From positions 248,001-312,000 of the forward strand of contig NZ_VOBI01000004.1 of the NCBI RefSeq assembly GCF_008369325.1: DNA of 64,000 bases. The letters run 5' to 3'. A model generated the notes under the pieces. That model searched no databases and was not told where the DNA came from. It was given only the letters and a program-made list of their open reading frames with translations. The DNA is from Pseudomonas sp. ANT_H12B (GTDB taxonomy: Bacteria > Pseudomonadota > Gammaproteobacteria > Pseudomonadales > Pseudomonadaceae). Each line of letters begins with the position of its first letter. Positions within the stretch are counted from its first letter, which is position 1. The translations under genes were made by a program, and so were the position numbers. Shown here one piece after another: positions 38,078-46,619 of the stretch.

Positions 38078-38977
38078 ATGCGCGTCCGTTCGCTATCGTT
38101 GATTGTATTTGCATCGCTACTCGTTGGTTGCGTCACGTCCCGCCCGGCGTCGACCATATCCCCGGCTACACTGGCACCGCCTACACAGAGCCTGCGTGAT
38201 TTGACACACCTGCCAGCGCCTGCTGGACCTATCAGCGTCGCGGTGTACAGCTTGCGAGACCAAACCGGTCAGTACAAGCCGTCGCCTGACAGCTCGTTTT
38301 CAACCTCGGTGACCCAAGGGGCAGCATCGCTCTTGATCACCGCGCTGCGCGATTCGCGCTGGTTCCAGCCGGTCGAACGCGAAAACCTGCAAGACCTGCT
38401 TACCGAACGCAAAATCATCCGGGCGCTGGAGCAGCCGCAAGATAAGGCCCAAGTTCAGTTGCCGGCATTACGGCCGGCCAACATGCTGATTGAAGGCGCC
38501 ATCGTCGCCTATGAAAGCAACGTCAGAACAGGCGGCATTGGCGTTCGTTATCTAGGGGTCGGGCCATCGGAGCTGTACCGGCAAGACCAGGTGACCGTCA
38601 ACCTGAGGGCGGTCGACATCCGAACCGGTGACATCATTCAGAGCATCACGACGACCAAGACAGTGTTTTCGATTCAGGTCGATTTCGGCATTTTCCGTTT
38701 TGTCTCACTCAAGCACCTGCTGGAAGTCGAAACAGGGCTGTCGCGCAACGAACCCGTTCAGCAATGCGTGCGCGAAGCGATTGAAACCGCACTGATTCAC
38801 ATGATTGCCCAAGGCGTCCGCGACGGTAGCTGGAGCCTGAAAAACCCGGACGATCTCAACAAACCGTTGCTGCAAAGCTATCTGCAAAGCTACGACGAAC
38901 TAATGACCACTTTGCCGATTGCCGCAACCGATAGAGAACTGCTTCCAAACGGAGACAACAATGGCACTCAAAAATAA
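38078..38977 (+). CDS. csgG: curli secretion channel lipoprotein CsgG
   Basis: A 299-residue outer-membrane lipoprotein. The lipobox LLVGC puts the lipidated Cys at residue 18. Family stretches are PISVAVYSLRDQTGQYKPSP, SSFSTSVTQGAASLL, WFQPVERENLQDLLTERKII and YLGVGPSELYRQDQVTVNLR. CsgG forms the nonameric curlin export pore. I start at MRVRSLSL behind GGAAGAGAG; the longer frame would include the hairpin. Its last 17 bases overlap the next curlin gene. Confidence 0.94.
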   Translation: MRVRSLSLIVFASLLVGCVTSRPASTISPATLAPPTQSLRDLTHLPAPAGPISVAVYSLRDQTGQYKPSPDSSFSTSVTQGAASLLITALRDSRWFQPVERENLQDLLTERKIIRALEQPQDKAQVQLPALRPANMLIEGAIVAYESNVRTGGIGVRYLGVGPSELYRQDQVTVNLRAVDIRTGDIIQSITTTKTVFSIQVDFGIFRFVSLKHLLEVETGLSRNEPVQQCVREAIETALIHMIAQGVRDGSWSLKNPDDLNKPLLQSYLQSYDELMTTLPIAATDRELLPNGDNNGTQK

Positions 38978-39470
38978 TCGACACTGGTATTTGGCCGCCG
39001 CGCTGTCCGCCATCAGCGGTCTATGCCAGGCCGCCGACCTGATGCCCGAGACGCGCTATGCCGGCATAACCGTGGGCAACAGCGTCGCCACCATTTCGCA
39101 GATCGGCTCGAACAACAACACACGAGTCGATCAGAGTGGTGGCGCACAGCGCCTGGTTCAAAGTCAGGTGGGACATCTCAATCAGGCAGCGATCAACCAA
39201 GGCGGGGTCAGCAACTCGACTTCTGCACAGCAGGCAGGATTGAACAATAGTTTGGAGATCAACCAGTCTGGTGGCTACAACCAGGCCGGCGTGGTGCAGC
39301 AGGGCGCTTACAATCTGGCCAGCGTCGTCCAGAACGGTGCGTACAATCAGGCGTTTGTCGGCCAATACGGGCAAGCTAACCAGGCGACAGTGAGCCAGTC
39401 CGGGTTCGGCGGCACGGTCTCGATCACCCAGCATGGCAACAATATGAGCGCCAACGCGACGCAGAGGTAA
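38961..39470 (+). CDS. csgB: short curlin (CsgB-type nucleator)
   Basis: A 169-residue exported curlin starting MALKNNRHWYLAAALSAISG. It has about five repeats (ATISQIGSNNNTR, AAINQGGVSNST, LEINQSGGYNQAG, SVVQNGAYNQA, ATVSQSGFGG) and ends SITQHGNNMSANATQR. Length and a basic C-terminal end resemble CsgB, the surface-bound nucleator. Assigning CsgB here and CsgA to the long protein is inference from size. The ATG follows GGAG and lies inside the csgG coding end. Confidence 0.85.
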   Translation: MALKNNRHWYLAAALSAISGLCQAADLMPETRYAGITVGNSVATISQIGSNNNTRVDQSGGAQRLVQSQVGHLNQAAINQGGVSNSTSAQQAGLNNSLEINQSGGYNQAGVVQQGAYNLASVVQNGAYNQAFVGQYGQANQATVSQSGFGGTVSITQHGNNMSANATQR

Positions 39471-39475
39471 ACCCT

Positions 39476-39796
39476 ATGATGGATTTCTCCCAGTTGGCCG
39501 TGTCGATCGAAATGCAACGCAACGCAGGAATTGTAATGATCCGTCCGCACATCGAGAACCCCACACCTCTGTCACTTCAGTATCGAATGACAGTGCGCCA
39601 AAGCAGCTCGAACGGAAGCACCGGTATCAGTCAGCAGGGTGAAGTTCAGAGCGGTGTTTCGTCCAACGGCGTAAGCCTGAGCATGCCTGAGGGCGCAACC
39701 TGCCAAGTGCATCTGGAAATTTTTCAGAACGACACGCTGCTCAAAGAGATCGATAGTTCGTGCAACGGCCCGTCTGGGGCGCCGCTGCAAAAGTAG
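39476..39796 (+). CDS. CsgH/CsgC-like curli chaperone
   Basis: A 106-residue protein of beta-sandwich type: IRPHIENPTPLSLQYRMTVR, QSSSNGSTGISQQGEV, ATCQVHLEIFQNDTLLKEID. It resembles CsgH (and, more distantly, CsgC), which block premature curlin polymerisation in the periplasm. No clear signal peptide is visible in this frame and the CxC redox pair of enteric CsgC is absent; two isolated Cys are present. It starts 5 bases after the short curlin stop. No terminator is evident downstream. Confidence 0.72.
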   Translation: MMDFSQLAVSIEMQRNAGIVMIRPHIENPTPLSLQYRMTVRQSSSNGSTGISQQGEVQSGVSSNGVSLSMPEGATCQVHLEIFQNDTLLKEIDSSCNGPSGAPLQK

Positions 39797-39943
39797 CCAA
39801 CGCCAAGACCACCCTCCATCAGAGCAAGTAGCCCGTTGCTTGCGCACCGACTCGGCTCGATCGTGTTGACATAGGAGCGTCAACGCGCCGATGGAGCGTG
39901 TGTTGGGGGGCGGTAGAAATCTTGGACTACTTGGAGGTAGTTC

Positions 39944-40170
39944 ATGTATTCATACGAAGACCGCATCCGAGCAGTCAAGCTCTACATCAAACTGGGGAAG
40001 CACACCGGGACAACTATTCGTCAGTTGGGCTACCCGACGAAGAACTCTCTGAAGAGCTGGCATGAAGAGTACGAGCGATGCCCCGACCTGTCGCGTGGCT
40101 ACGTGCTCTCGAAGCCGAAGTACTCACTGGCCCAAAGGGAAAAGGCTGTCGGGTACTATCTCTGTTGCCG
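39944..40170 (+). pseudogene. IS3-family transposase OrfA, 3'-truncated
   Basis: The frame starts MYSYEDRIRAVKLYIKLGKH, then TIRQLGYPTKNSLKSWHEEY and YSLAQREKAVGYYL, an IS3-family helix-turn-helix OrfA. Homology ends about 75 codons in and is replaced by unrelated sequence. No OrfB follows, so this is a dead fragment at the right end of the curli block. Confidence 0.75.
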
Positions 40171-40579
40171 CCGACGTATTTTTCACCCACATGCCGGAAT
40201 TTCATTGACCCAGTTTCGAACACCGAACTCGTTGTTGAATTTCGCTTTCAGACTGCTGGATTGGATCAAAATAGCGTCGGCACAAGGGTCAAAAATGCAT
40301 TGGCGGTAACAATCAGGGTGCCGTGAGTCCACTTGTTGACGCTGGGAAAGGTATGCGCAGGCCTAGCAGACCGGCGCCGAACATCGTGAACAGCGCACTC
40401 CCGATGGTCCAGTGCAGAGCCAGTTTGTTCAGGTGTCAACCTGCTGATGGTCTGGGACTGACCGGCTTCATGGGCGCAACCTACTGGATGGTGCCGGACG
40501 AATCGCGCACTGAGCTGTACAGCATGCATTGACCGTACCGGTACCGTGCCGCGCTGATCGTTCGCGTGTTGGAGATCGA
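40171..40579. other. mosaic debris after the IS3 fragment
   Basis: I see no gene with a credible start and ribosome site. Composition changes several times over 400 bp, consistent with joined fragments. Confidence 0.4.
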
Positions 40580-40915
40580 CTATCGGTCCGGCAGCCGAAA
40601 GATAGTCACCAGAACGATCGCGTCGGTAAGAGCGTGCAAGGCATGCTCCGCCCCGCCTTCGACGTACATCAGATCGCTTTCGCTCATCGTCTGCCAGACC
40701 CCACCTGCCCGGACTTCGACCGAACCCTGATGACAGTAAAGCGTGATAGGACCAGCGACAGCGTGAGGAGGAAGCTGTTTGCCAGCTTTCAGAATCAAAC
40801 GCATTAACTCGATCTCTGGGCTGCTGACGAGCGCCTGGGAGATCGGGGCCTGCGATGATTCGGCTGAGCTGAGCAGACTGATCACCTCAGCCGATTTGGC
40901 ATGTTTTAAAGCCAC
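40580..40915 (-). CDS. cupin-domain protein
   Basis: A 111-residue single cupin: GKQLPPHAVAGPITLYCHQG and VEVRAGGVWQTMSESDLMYVEG, with two cupin boxes. The first box keeps PPH, the second reads GGAEHALHAL. It opens with GTG (MALKHAKSAEV). TATAAT lies about 20 bases upstream on the same strand, so the leader would be very short and no strong ribosome site is visible. Function unknown; small single-cupin proteins often limit exposure to reactive compounds. Confidence 0.72.
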   Translation of the reverse strand: MALKHAKSAEVISLLSSAESSQAPISQALVSSPEIELMRLILKAGKQLPPHAVAGPITLYCHQGSVEVRAGGVWQTMSESDLMYVEGGAEHALHALTDAIVLVTIFRLPDR

Positions 40916-41718
40916 GTTTATATCCGATTATTATAGGAGGGTAGTCGCTAGTCAGGCCTATGGCCACAACCGGAACGATTTAGGCTACTTTCTACGATCA
41001 ATGTCAAAGCCGTACGGCCGATAGTAGGACGACTTCACTGGGGTGTATACCTAATACCGTTTAATCGCTCGGGTAATCGTCGTCCATATATGGGTGCCTG
41101 TTTGCCTGTTTGCCTGATCGAACGATGGCCGAGCAAGCGCTCCAGTTTTGGTAGTACCGATGTAGAAGGAACGTAAAATAATGACGGTGAACATTCCGAT
41201 TCTTTTGGTTGCAATTTATCACGATAACGAGTCAGACCAGAAGGTGCCGTGCGCATGTGATCTTTAGGCCGAGCTTTAGACCTTCCGCGTCAGTAAAAGG
41301 TAGCTTCGTGAACGGTCGCTCTTGGCCGATTTCTGCCTGTCGCCATCGGCAGCTATGGGCAGCTCACTGCCGGTCACCTTCTCTACGAGTATCGGTCAAG
41401 TCGGATGCAAACGATGGTCAGCATCAATGCCATTGATTGGCCAGCAGGAACGCAAACCACGAATCAAAACCTGTCGAACTTCAGGACGTCTTTCTCAATA
41501 CCTAAACCACCCCACTAAAGTCAGTCCGAAACGGACGGACACAGTGATCACGAGGAAACGAACTACTGCAGTGATCGGTAGGCGGGACGGACGCAACTGC
41601 CGTGCTCATGGGGATCCATAGAGTTCGCATAAAATCTGGGATTTATTAGGATAATCGTAGGGATAGAAATTTTAGAAATCGGCATAATGTCATTGTAAAA
41701 CAGGTACTTATTTCTACA
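40916..41718. other. right-end island debris with an integrase N-terminal remnant
   Basis: No intact gene. Near 41563-41622 the frame reads VIGRRDGRN, matching VGRRDGRN at the start of the recombinase gene at 23144. Around 41318-41375 lies GGCCGATTTCTGCCTGTCGCC, a sequence type that also follows the recombinase scars. A 28-codon open frame at 41181 behind GAAGGA has no recognisable product. Confidence 0.5.
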
Positions 41719-41735
41719 TTCGATTCCAGGTCGTG
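41719..41735. other. putative attR
   Basis: TTCGATTCCAGGTCGTG matches the tRNA-Asn T-arm/acceptor (20715-20731) at 16 of 17 bases, followed by CCA after a three-base deletion. Core-like DNA (a permease terminator) begins 15 bases later. Confidence 0.5.
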
Positions 41736-41749
41736 CCAGACAGCAAAAA

Positions 41750-41790
41750 CCGAAAAGCCCCTGAATCGAAAGATCCAGGGGCTTTTTTGT
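41750..41790. terminator. terminator beyond the permease gene
   Basis: AAAAGCCCCTG and CCAGGGGCTTTTTT form an 11-bp stem around an A-rich loop. A second hairpin (GCCGATCTGT/ACAGATCGGC, 41816-41843) sits closer to the permease stop; both could act on the minus-strand transcript. Confidence 0.85.
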
Positions 41791-41863
41791 GGCTGACGGA
41801 AAGACAAAGAAAAAAGCCGATCTGTCTATTCAACAGATCGGCCGTCTTTAGCGAGTATTGCCG

Positions 41864-43381
41864 TCAGACATGCTCACTGCTTTTCGCATGCGCGGTCCGC
41901 GGCTCTGCATGCTCATGGTCCGTCTCCAGCACCGGGATCTCCTTCCCGTCGCAGTCATGCAGTTTGCCTTCGCTGAAGTAATCCCCTTCGCGCAACGCTG
42001 CCAGGTCCTGATAACGCAACACGCGTTCAGTACCGGCCGCAAACACCGATTGCTGATCCGAGTTACCGGCAGTGAGATGGTTGAAGGTCAGGTTCAGCAC
42101 GATGGCCATGATCGCCGAGGAGCTGATGCCCGAGTGGAAGATCGTTGCGAACCAGCTTGGGAAGTGGTCGTAGAAGTTCGGCGCAGCGATAGGGATCATG
42201 CCGAAGCCGATGGAGGTGGCAACGATGATCAGGTTGACGTTGTTGCGATAGTCGACCTTGGACAGCGTACGAATACCGCTGGCCGCCACGGTACCGAACA
42301 GTACGATGCCAGCACCACCGAGCACCGAAGTCGGTACGGCGGCGATGACCCGGCCCATGAATGGCAGCAATCCAAGGATCACCAGAAACAAACCGCCGGT
42401 AGCCACTACGAAGCGGCTCTTGATCCCGGTCACCGCCACCAGCCCGACGTTCTGGGCGAAGGCACTTTGGGTGAAGGAACCGAAGATCGGCGCGAACATG
42501 CTCGACAGCATGTCGGCGCGCAGGCCGTTGCCCAGGCGTTTGGAGTCGACCTTGGTGCCGATGATTTCACCCACCGCCAGGATGTCCGCCGAGGTTTCCA
42601 CCAGGGTCACCATGACCACGATGCACATCGACAGGATCGCGGCGAAGTGGAAGGTCGGCATGCCAAAGTGAAACGGCGTCGGGAAGCCGAACATCGGGCC
42701 CTGGGTGACGGACGAGAAGTCTGCCATGCCCAGGAACACCGCGATCACCGTACCGATAACCATCGCCAACAGGATCGACAAACGAGAGATGCTCGCGCTG
42801 CCAACCTTGCTCAGCAGCAGAACCAGCACCAGCGTTACCGCCGCCAGACCGATGTTCGACATGCTGCCGAAGTCTGGGGCATGGCTGTTGCCGCCCATGG
42901 CCCAGCGTGCGGCAACGGGCATCAGCGTCAGTCCAATGGTCGTGATCACAATGCCCGTGACCAGCGGCGGGAAAAACTTGGTAATGCGTGAGAACACCGG
43001 TGTGATCAACAGGCCGATTAACGACGCTGCAATCACCGCGCCCAGAATCGACTGAAACCCGCCCTCACCGCCGCTGCTGACAATTGCCACCATCGTCGCA
43101 ACGCCAGAGAACGACACGCCCTGTACCAGCGGCAACTGACAACCGAAAAACGGTAAGCCCAGGGTTTGCAGCAACGTGGCCAGCCCCCCTGCAAACAACG
43201 AAGCAGCAATCAACAAACCGATGTCCGCCGGCGAGAGCCCGGCCGCCTGGCCGATGATCAAAGGCACCGCGACAATACCGCCGTACATGGTCAGAACGTG
43301 TTGCAGGCCGTAAGCCATATTCGCGCCGATCCCGAGATTTTCGTCCTCAGGCCGTTGGTGTGAAACATGGGGCGTTTTCAT
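41864..43381 (-). CDS. NCS2-family xanthine/uric acid/uracil permease
   Basis: A 505-residue permease with about 12-14 membrane segments. Family marks: GLQHVLTMYGGIVAVPLIIG near residue 22, QTLGLPFFGCQLPLVQGVSF near residue 66, FTQSAFAQNVGLVAVTGIKS (NCS2 signature) near residue 305. The QxxAFAQNxG pattern fits purine transporters (UacT/XanP type) rather than uracil. It starts MKTPHVSHQ. A perfect 14-bp palindrome 67 bp upstream is a likely repressor site. Confidence 0.88.
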   Translation of the reverse strand: MKTPHVSHQRPEDENLGIGANMAYGLQHVLTMYGGIVAVPLIIGQAAGLSPADIGLLIAASLFAGGLATLLQTLGLPFFGCQLPLVQGVSFSGVATMVAIVSSGGEGGFQSILGAVIAASLIGLLITPVFSRITKFFPPLVTGIVITTIGLTLMPVAARWAMGGNSHAPDFGSMSNIGLAAVTLVLVLLLSKVGSASISRLSILLAMVIGTVIAVFLGMADFSSVTQGPMFGFPTPFHFGMPTFHFAAILSMCIVVMVTLVETSADILAVGEIIGTKVDSKRLGNGLRADMLSSMFAPIFGSFTQSAFAQNVGLVAVTGIKSRFVVATGGLFLVILGLLPFMGRVIAAVPTSVLGGAGIVLFGTVAASGIRTLSKVDYRNNVNLIIVATSIGFGMIPIAAPNFYDHFPSWFATIFHSGISSSAIMAIVLNLTFNHLTAGNSDQQSVFAAGTERVLRYQDLAALREGDYFSEGKLHDCDGKEIPVLETDHEHAEPRTAHAKSSEHV

Positions 43382-43447
43382 GTTGGGGGGTTCCCTGGTT
43401 TTTGTTATGCGCACACTGTATGCAAGACCCAGGACAAATGTCTATAG

Positions 43448-43461
43448 AGTTGTATACAACT
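43448..43461. promoter_or_regulatory. palindromic operator upstream of the permease
   Basis: AGTTGTATACAACT is a perfect 14-bp palindrome of the TTGTATACAA class, the type bound by many GntR-family repressors. It lies 67 bp before the permease start. Confidence 0.6.
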
Positions 43462-43808
43462 TGTCAGTCACATTATGGACACATAGCCACGAACCCCTGT
43501 GTTCACGCCACCGCCCCTCAAGAAAAAATTCTTGAAATACATCCTGCCTCAATCTTTTCCCTTCCCCGGCTAGCCTTTTGAGTTCCTGGTGACCACCGGC
43601 ATGGCCGCCATAAAGACAACACCGCAGAGCCCGTCACGAATACCGGGCATCTGAAAAAAGGAATAACGGCTTCCGAGCTGAAAGTCCTGGAGAAAAAATT
43701 GTCGGAAGCCCTCAACGAAATCCATCGCGTGATGGAATCCGAAGTACGGCCCTAGGCAGAAATCCGAGCCACTTTCGCGATGCCCATCGGCTGAGTATCG
43801 AGCAAATG
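43462..43808. other. intergenic stretch with a start-less open frame
   Basis: From about 43580 to 43755 a plus-strand frame without ATG, GTG or TTG reads GHLKKGITASELKVLEKKLS, then EALNEIHRVMESEVRP and stop. Composition looks protein-like, but there is no start or ribosome site, so it is probably a gene remnant. I see nothing else. Confidence 0.4.
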
Positions 43809-43844
43809 AAAAAGGGACAGACTCATCGAAGCTGTCCCTTTTTC
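43809..43844. terminator. terminator downstream of the N-acetyltransferase gene
   Basis: AAAAAGGGACAG and CTGTCCCTTTTT form a 12-bp stem; it works in both directions. Confidence 0.88.
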
Positions 43845-43864
43845 CGTGGCGCTCCATTGGCGTC

Positions 43865-44692
43865 CTACGCGGGCTCCATCACCCGCTCAAGCACTCGCTT
43901 CAACGCCTCTTGCACCGGCACCCGAATCCCGAACTCGCTCTCCAGCACTTCGATCAGTTCATCCACACCCGCCACCTGCCGCCGCTCGCTCTCACTGCCG
44001 ATGCGATGAATCGCAAAACTGCTGTTGTTCAACGTGCGCCGCCAGCCATCCCCGGTGCGCGCCACCATCAATTGTTTGGTGAAAGACGATTCAGGATGGG
44101 TCGAGACGTACCAATTGCCGACGGCGTAATCGATGTCTTCCTGACGCTGCAGATCGAAGATGTACATTGCCTTCCATTCGCCAGCGACTTTGGCGCGAAG
44201 GGTGTAGCCGTCCTCATGCTGTTCGATGCGATAGGGTTCATGAGGGGTGAGTTGTTCCGCCTGATTATCAAGCAGCAATGGCGCGGTCGGCACCATGCCG
44301 CCGAAGCCGACGTCGGTGATATAGCGCACGCCGTCCAGGGTTACCAGGCTCAAGCGGTGAGTCCGGGCGGTCCACGCGCCTTCGGGATGGCCCATAACCA
44401 CTCGGCCGGACATGCCGCGAGCGTCAAAGCCCAGGTCCTGAAGCAAGGCCAGGAATAGGTGGTTGAGTTCGTAGCAGTAACCACCGCGACCATCGTGCAG
44501 GACTTTTTGCTCGATGGACGGCAAGTCGATGAGCACCGGCTCGCCCAATAACGTGGTGATATTTTCGAACGGAAAAGCACCGGTGTGACGCAACTGAAGG
44601 GTGCGCAGGGTTTCCAGGGTCGGCGCCGGAGGCGCATCGAAGCCCAGGCGTTGCAGGTACAACGCACGGTTGATCAGGCGTGGCTCGCTCAT
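43865..44692 (-). CDS. nat: arylamine N-acetyltransferase
   Basis: A 275-residue NAT enzyme, the usual length. The catalytic triad is visible as C73 (GRGGYCYELN), H112 (ARTHRLS) and D127 (YITDVGFGG). It moves an acetyl group from acetyl-CoA to arylamines and hydrazines in the cytoplasm. The start MSEPRLINRALYLQRLGF is chosen over a long in-frame extension that overlaps the 5' noncoding region. Confidence 0.95.
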   Translation of the reverse strand: MSEPRLINRALYLQRLGFDAPPAPTLETLRTLQLRHTGAFPFENITTLLGEPVLIDLPSIEQKVLHDGRGGYCYELNHLFLALLQDLGFDARGMSGRVVMGHPEGAWTARTHRLSLVTLDGVRYITDVGFGGMVPTAPLLLDNQAEQLTPHEPYRIEQHEDGYTLRAKVAGEWKAMYIFDLQRQEDIDYAVGNWYVSTHPESSFTKQLMVARTGDGWRRTLNNSSFAIHRIGSESERRQVAGVDELIEVLESEFGIRVPVQEALKRVLERVMEPA

Positions 44693-44804
44693 TGCTCTGT
44701 CCTTATGCATGGGGCCGCGGATCGCTCCGCTGATGGACGCCATGTATAAGGGATAAACCGGTTTGACCGACAATTGATTTAGCCAATCGCCACCCATGGA
44801 CACC

Positions 44805-45599
44805 TCAACGCCGCTTGCGCGAGCCCAGCCGAATCCATGTCGGTGCGTGGTCGCTGGCATGCGGTTCGTTGCGAACCCACGCATCGACTCCGGCCTCATG
44901 CAGATAAGGGCTCAACGCAGGGTTGAGCAACAGATGATCGATGCGCAGCCCCGAGTTCTTCTGCCAGTGCTGCCGAAAATAATCCCAGAAGGTGTAAAGC
45001 CGATCCTCCGGATACAGATGCCGCAGGGAATCGGTCCAGCCCTGATCCAGCAGGCGCTGATAACACTCGCGGCTCTCCGGTTGCAGCAACGCATCCTTGA
45101 GCCAGGAGCGTGGGTTGTAGATGTCCATATCGGTGGGCACCACGTTGTAGTCACCGGCCAGCACCACCGGATGCTCGCTGTCCTGAAGCGTCTGCGCGTA
45201 AGCGATCAACCGTTCGAACCAGGCCAGTTTGTAATCGAACTTCGGCCCCGGTTGCGGGTTGCCGTTGGGCAGATACAGGCAGCCCACCACTATGCCGTGC
45301 ACGGCGGCTTCCAGATATCGGCTATGAGTGTCGCCGTCATCACCCGCAAGACCGCGGCGACTCTCGAGCGGTTGCGCATCCCGCGCCAGAATCGCCACCC
45401 CGTTCCACGACGACTGCCCTTGCCAGATCGCGCCGTAGCCAGCGGCCTCAAGCTCGGCGGCTGGAAAGGCGCTGTCGACCGACTTCAGTTCCTGCAAACA
45501 AGCGATGTCCGGTTGCTCTCGCTCGAGCCAGGCCAGCAGGTTCGGCAGGCGGGCGCGTATGCCGTTGACGTTGAACGTCGCGATTCGCAAATTCTTCAT
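44805..45599 (-). CDS. xthA: exodeoxyribonuclease III / AP endonuclease
   Basis: A 264-residue ExoIII-family enzyme for base-excision repair. It starts MKNLRIATFNVNGIRARLPN. CLQELK carries the metal-binding Glu (E37). LAGDYNVVPTDMDIYNP, LRIDHLLLNP and a final SDHAPTW with the catalytic His complete the family set. An in-frame extension upstream lacks homology. Confidence 0.93.
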   Translation of the reverse strand: MKNLRIATFNVNGIRARLPNLLAWLEREQPDIACLQELKSVDSAFPAAELEAAGYGAIWQGQSSWNGVAILARDAQPLESRRGLAGDDGDTHSRYLEAAVHGIVVGCLYLPNGNPQPGPKFDYKLAWFERLIAYAQTLQDSEHPVVLAGDYNVVPTDMDIYNPRSWLKDALLQPESRECYQRLLDQGWTDSLRHLYPEDRLYTFWDYFRQHWQKNSGLRIDHLLLNPALSPYLHEAGVDAWVRNEPHASDHAPTWIRLGSRKRR

Positions 45600-45726
45600 G
45601 GGCCAACGCTCCTGACGGCGAGGTGTCTTGTGTGTGACACCTGCACGTTTCGGTGGTTGCGTCGGCGGCACCCTATACGTCGTAATAGGCCAGTGATTCA
45701 ACCTTCCAGACGATGCGGGACTAAAC

Positions 45727-46125
45727 ATGGACGAAATCATCGCCCACATAGGCAAATGGCTGAGCGAGATTCACGGATCGGGCCGGCACCAAATGTATGG
45801 CGCCTTTCAACTGCTCGCCGTGGGCGTAGCCATCACAGCCGCGCTCACGGCCAAGGATTACGCCAAGAAACGCAAACAATTGAAGGAACGTCAGACGACC
45901 ACGCTGGCAACCGACTGTCTGTCGATGACGCTCTTGTCCAATGAGGGTGGCGAACCTGTTAAATACGTTGCAACGCTCTTGCGGGAAAACGAAGGCTATC
46001 GACTCATGCTGAAGACATCCGGCGCATCCCGGGAAATGACTGTCAGTGAACCGTTCAAGACGCTGGATGAGGCCGAAAATCATCTCAGACTAAACACCCC
46101 GTTCCTGTTGTCCGATTTCAAATAA
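45727..46125 (+). CDS. hypothetical protein with one membrane helix
   Basis: A 132-residue protein starting MDEIIAHIGKWLSEIHGSGR. A short hydrophobic helix (YGAFQLLAVGVAITAALTA, about residues 24-43) is followed by a Lys-rich linker (KDYAKKRKQLKERQ) and a soluble domain. No known family is evident. The ATG at 45727 follows ACTAAAC without a good Shine-Dalgarno. Confidence 0.7.
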   Translation: MDEIIAHIGKWLSEIHGSGRHQMYGAFQLLAVGVAITAALTAKDYAKKRKQLKERQTTTLATDCLSMTLLSNEGGEPVKYVATLLRENEGYRLMLKTSGASREMTVSEPFKTLDEAENHLRLNTPFLLSDFK

Positions 46126-46224
46126 CGACATTCAGCCCTCACCCACCACTCGTCATCCAGCCGGCACCAACGGCCCTGCCCCTCACACCAACATCAGGTA
46201 ACGACTCATCTTTGGAGACGCACC

Positions 46225-46560
46225 ATGATGAACATCAAAATCACCTCGCTGTTGTTGGCTGGATTGCTGTCGGCCGCCTCCGTAGCGACTTTTGCGGCGT
46301 CCGGCGATGGCGCTGATGCGACCGGCACCAAATCGGGCGCTACCAGCGGCTCGACCATGCCACCCGACAACAGCACCCCGGGAGAACCGGGCGGGAATAA
46401 TTCCAACGGCGATAATCGCGGCTCGGGTTCGTCGAGTGGCGCCAGTGGCGGCAGTGGCGGCAGTGGCGGTAATGCTGGCAGCAGTGGCTCCGGCGCGGGC
46501 GGCGGCACCGGTGCTGCGGGTGGTGGAACGGGCGGTGCCGGAGGCGGGACTGGCAGCTGA
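46225..46560 (+). CDS. exported Gly/Ser-rich low-complexity protein
   Basis: A 111-residue protein. The signal peptide (MMNIKITSLLLAGLLSAASV, likely cleavage after TFA) is followed by an almost pure Gly/Ser/Ala/Asn region with runs of GGS, SSG and GGGTG. It is disordered; an envelope or surface role is likely but unknown. GGAGACG precedes the ATG pair. A strong terminator follows. Confidence 0.75.
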   Translation: MMNIKITSLLLAGLLSAASVATFAASGDGADATGTKSGATSGSTMPPDNSTPGEPGGNNSNGDNRGSGSSSGASGGSGGSGGNAGSSGSGAGGGTGAAGGGTGGAGGGTGS

Positions 46561-46566
46561 ACGCGT

Positions 46567-46604
46567 AAAAGCGGCCGATGATGGTGAGAGTCATCGGCCG
46601 CTTT
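46567..46604 (+). terminator. terminator after the Gly-rich protein gene
   Basis: AAAGCGGCCGATGA and TCATCGGCCGCTTT form a 14-bp stem with a 10-base loop. It lies between convergent genes. Confidence 0.85.
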
Positions 46605-46619
46605 CCAATCGGGGCTATT

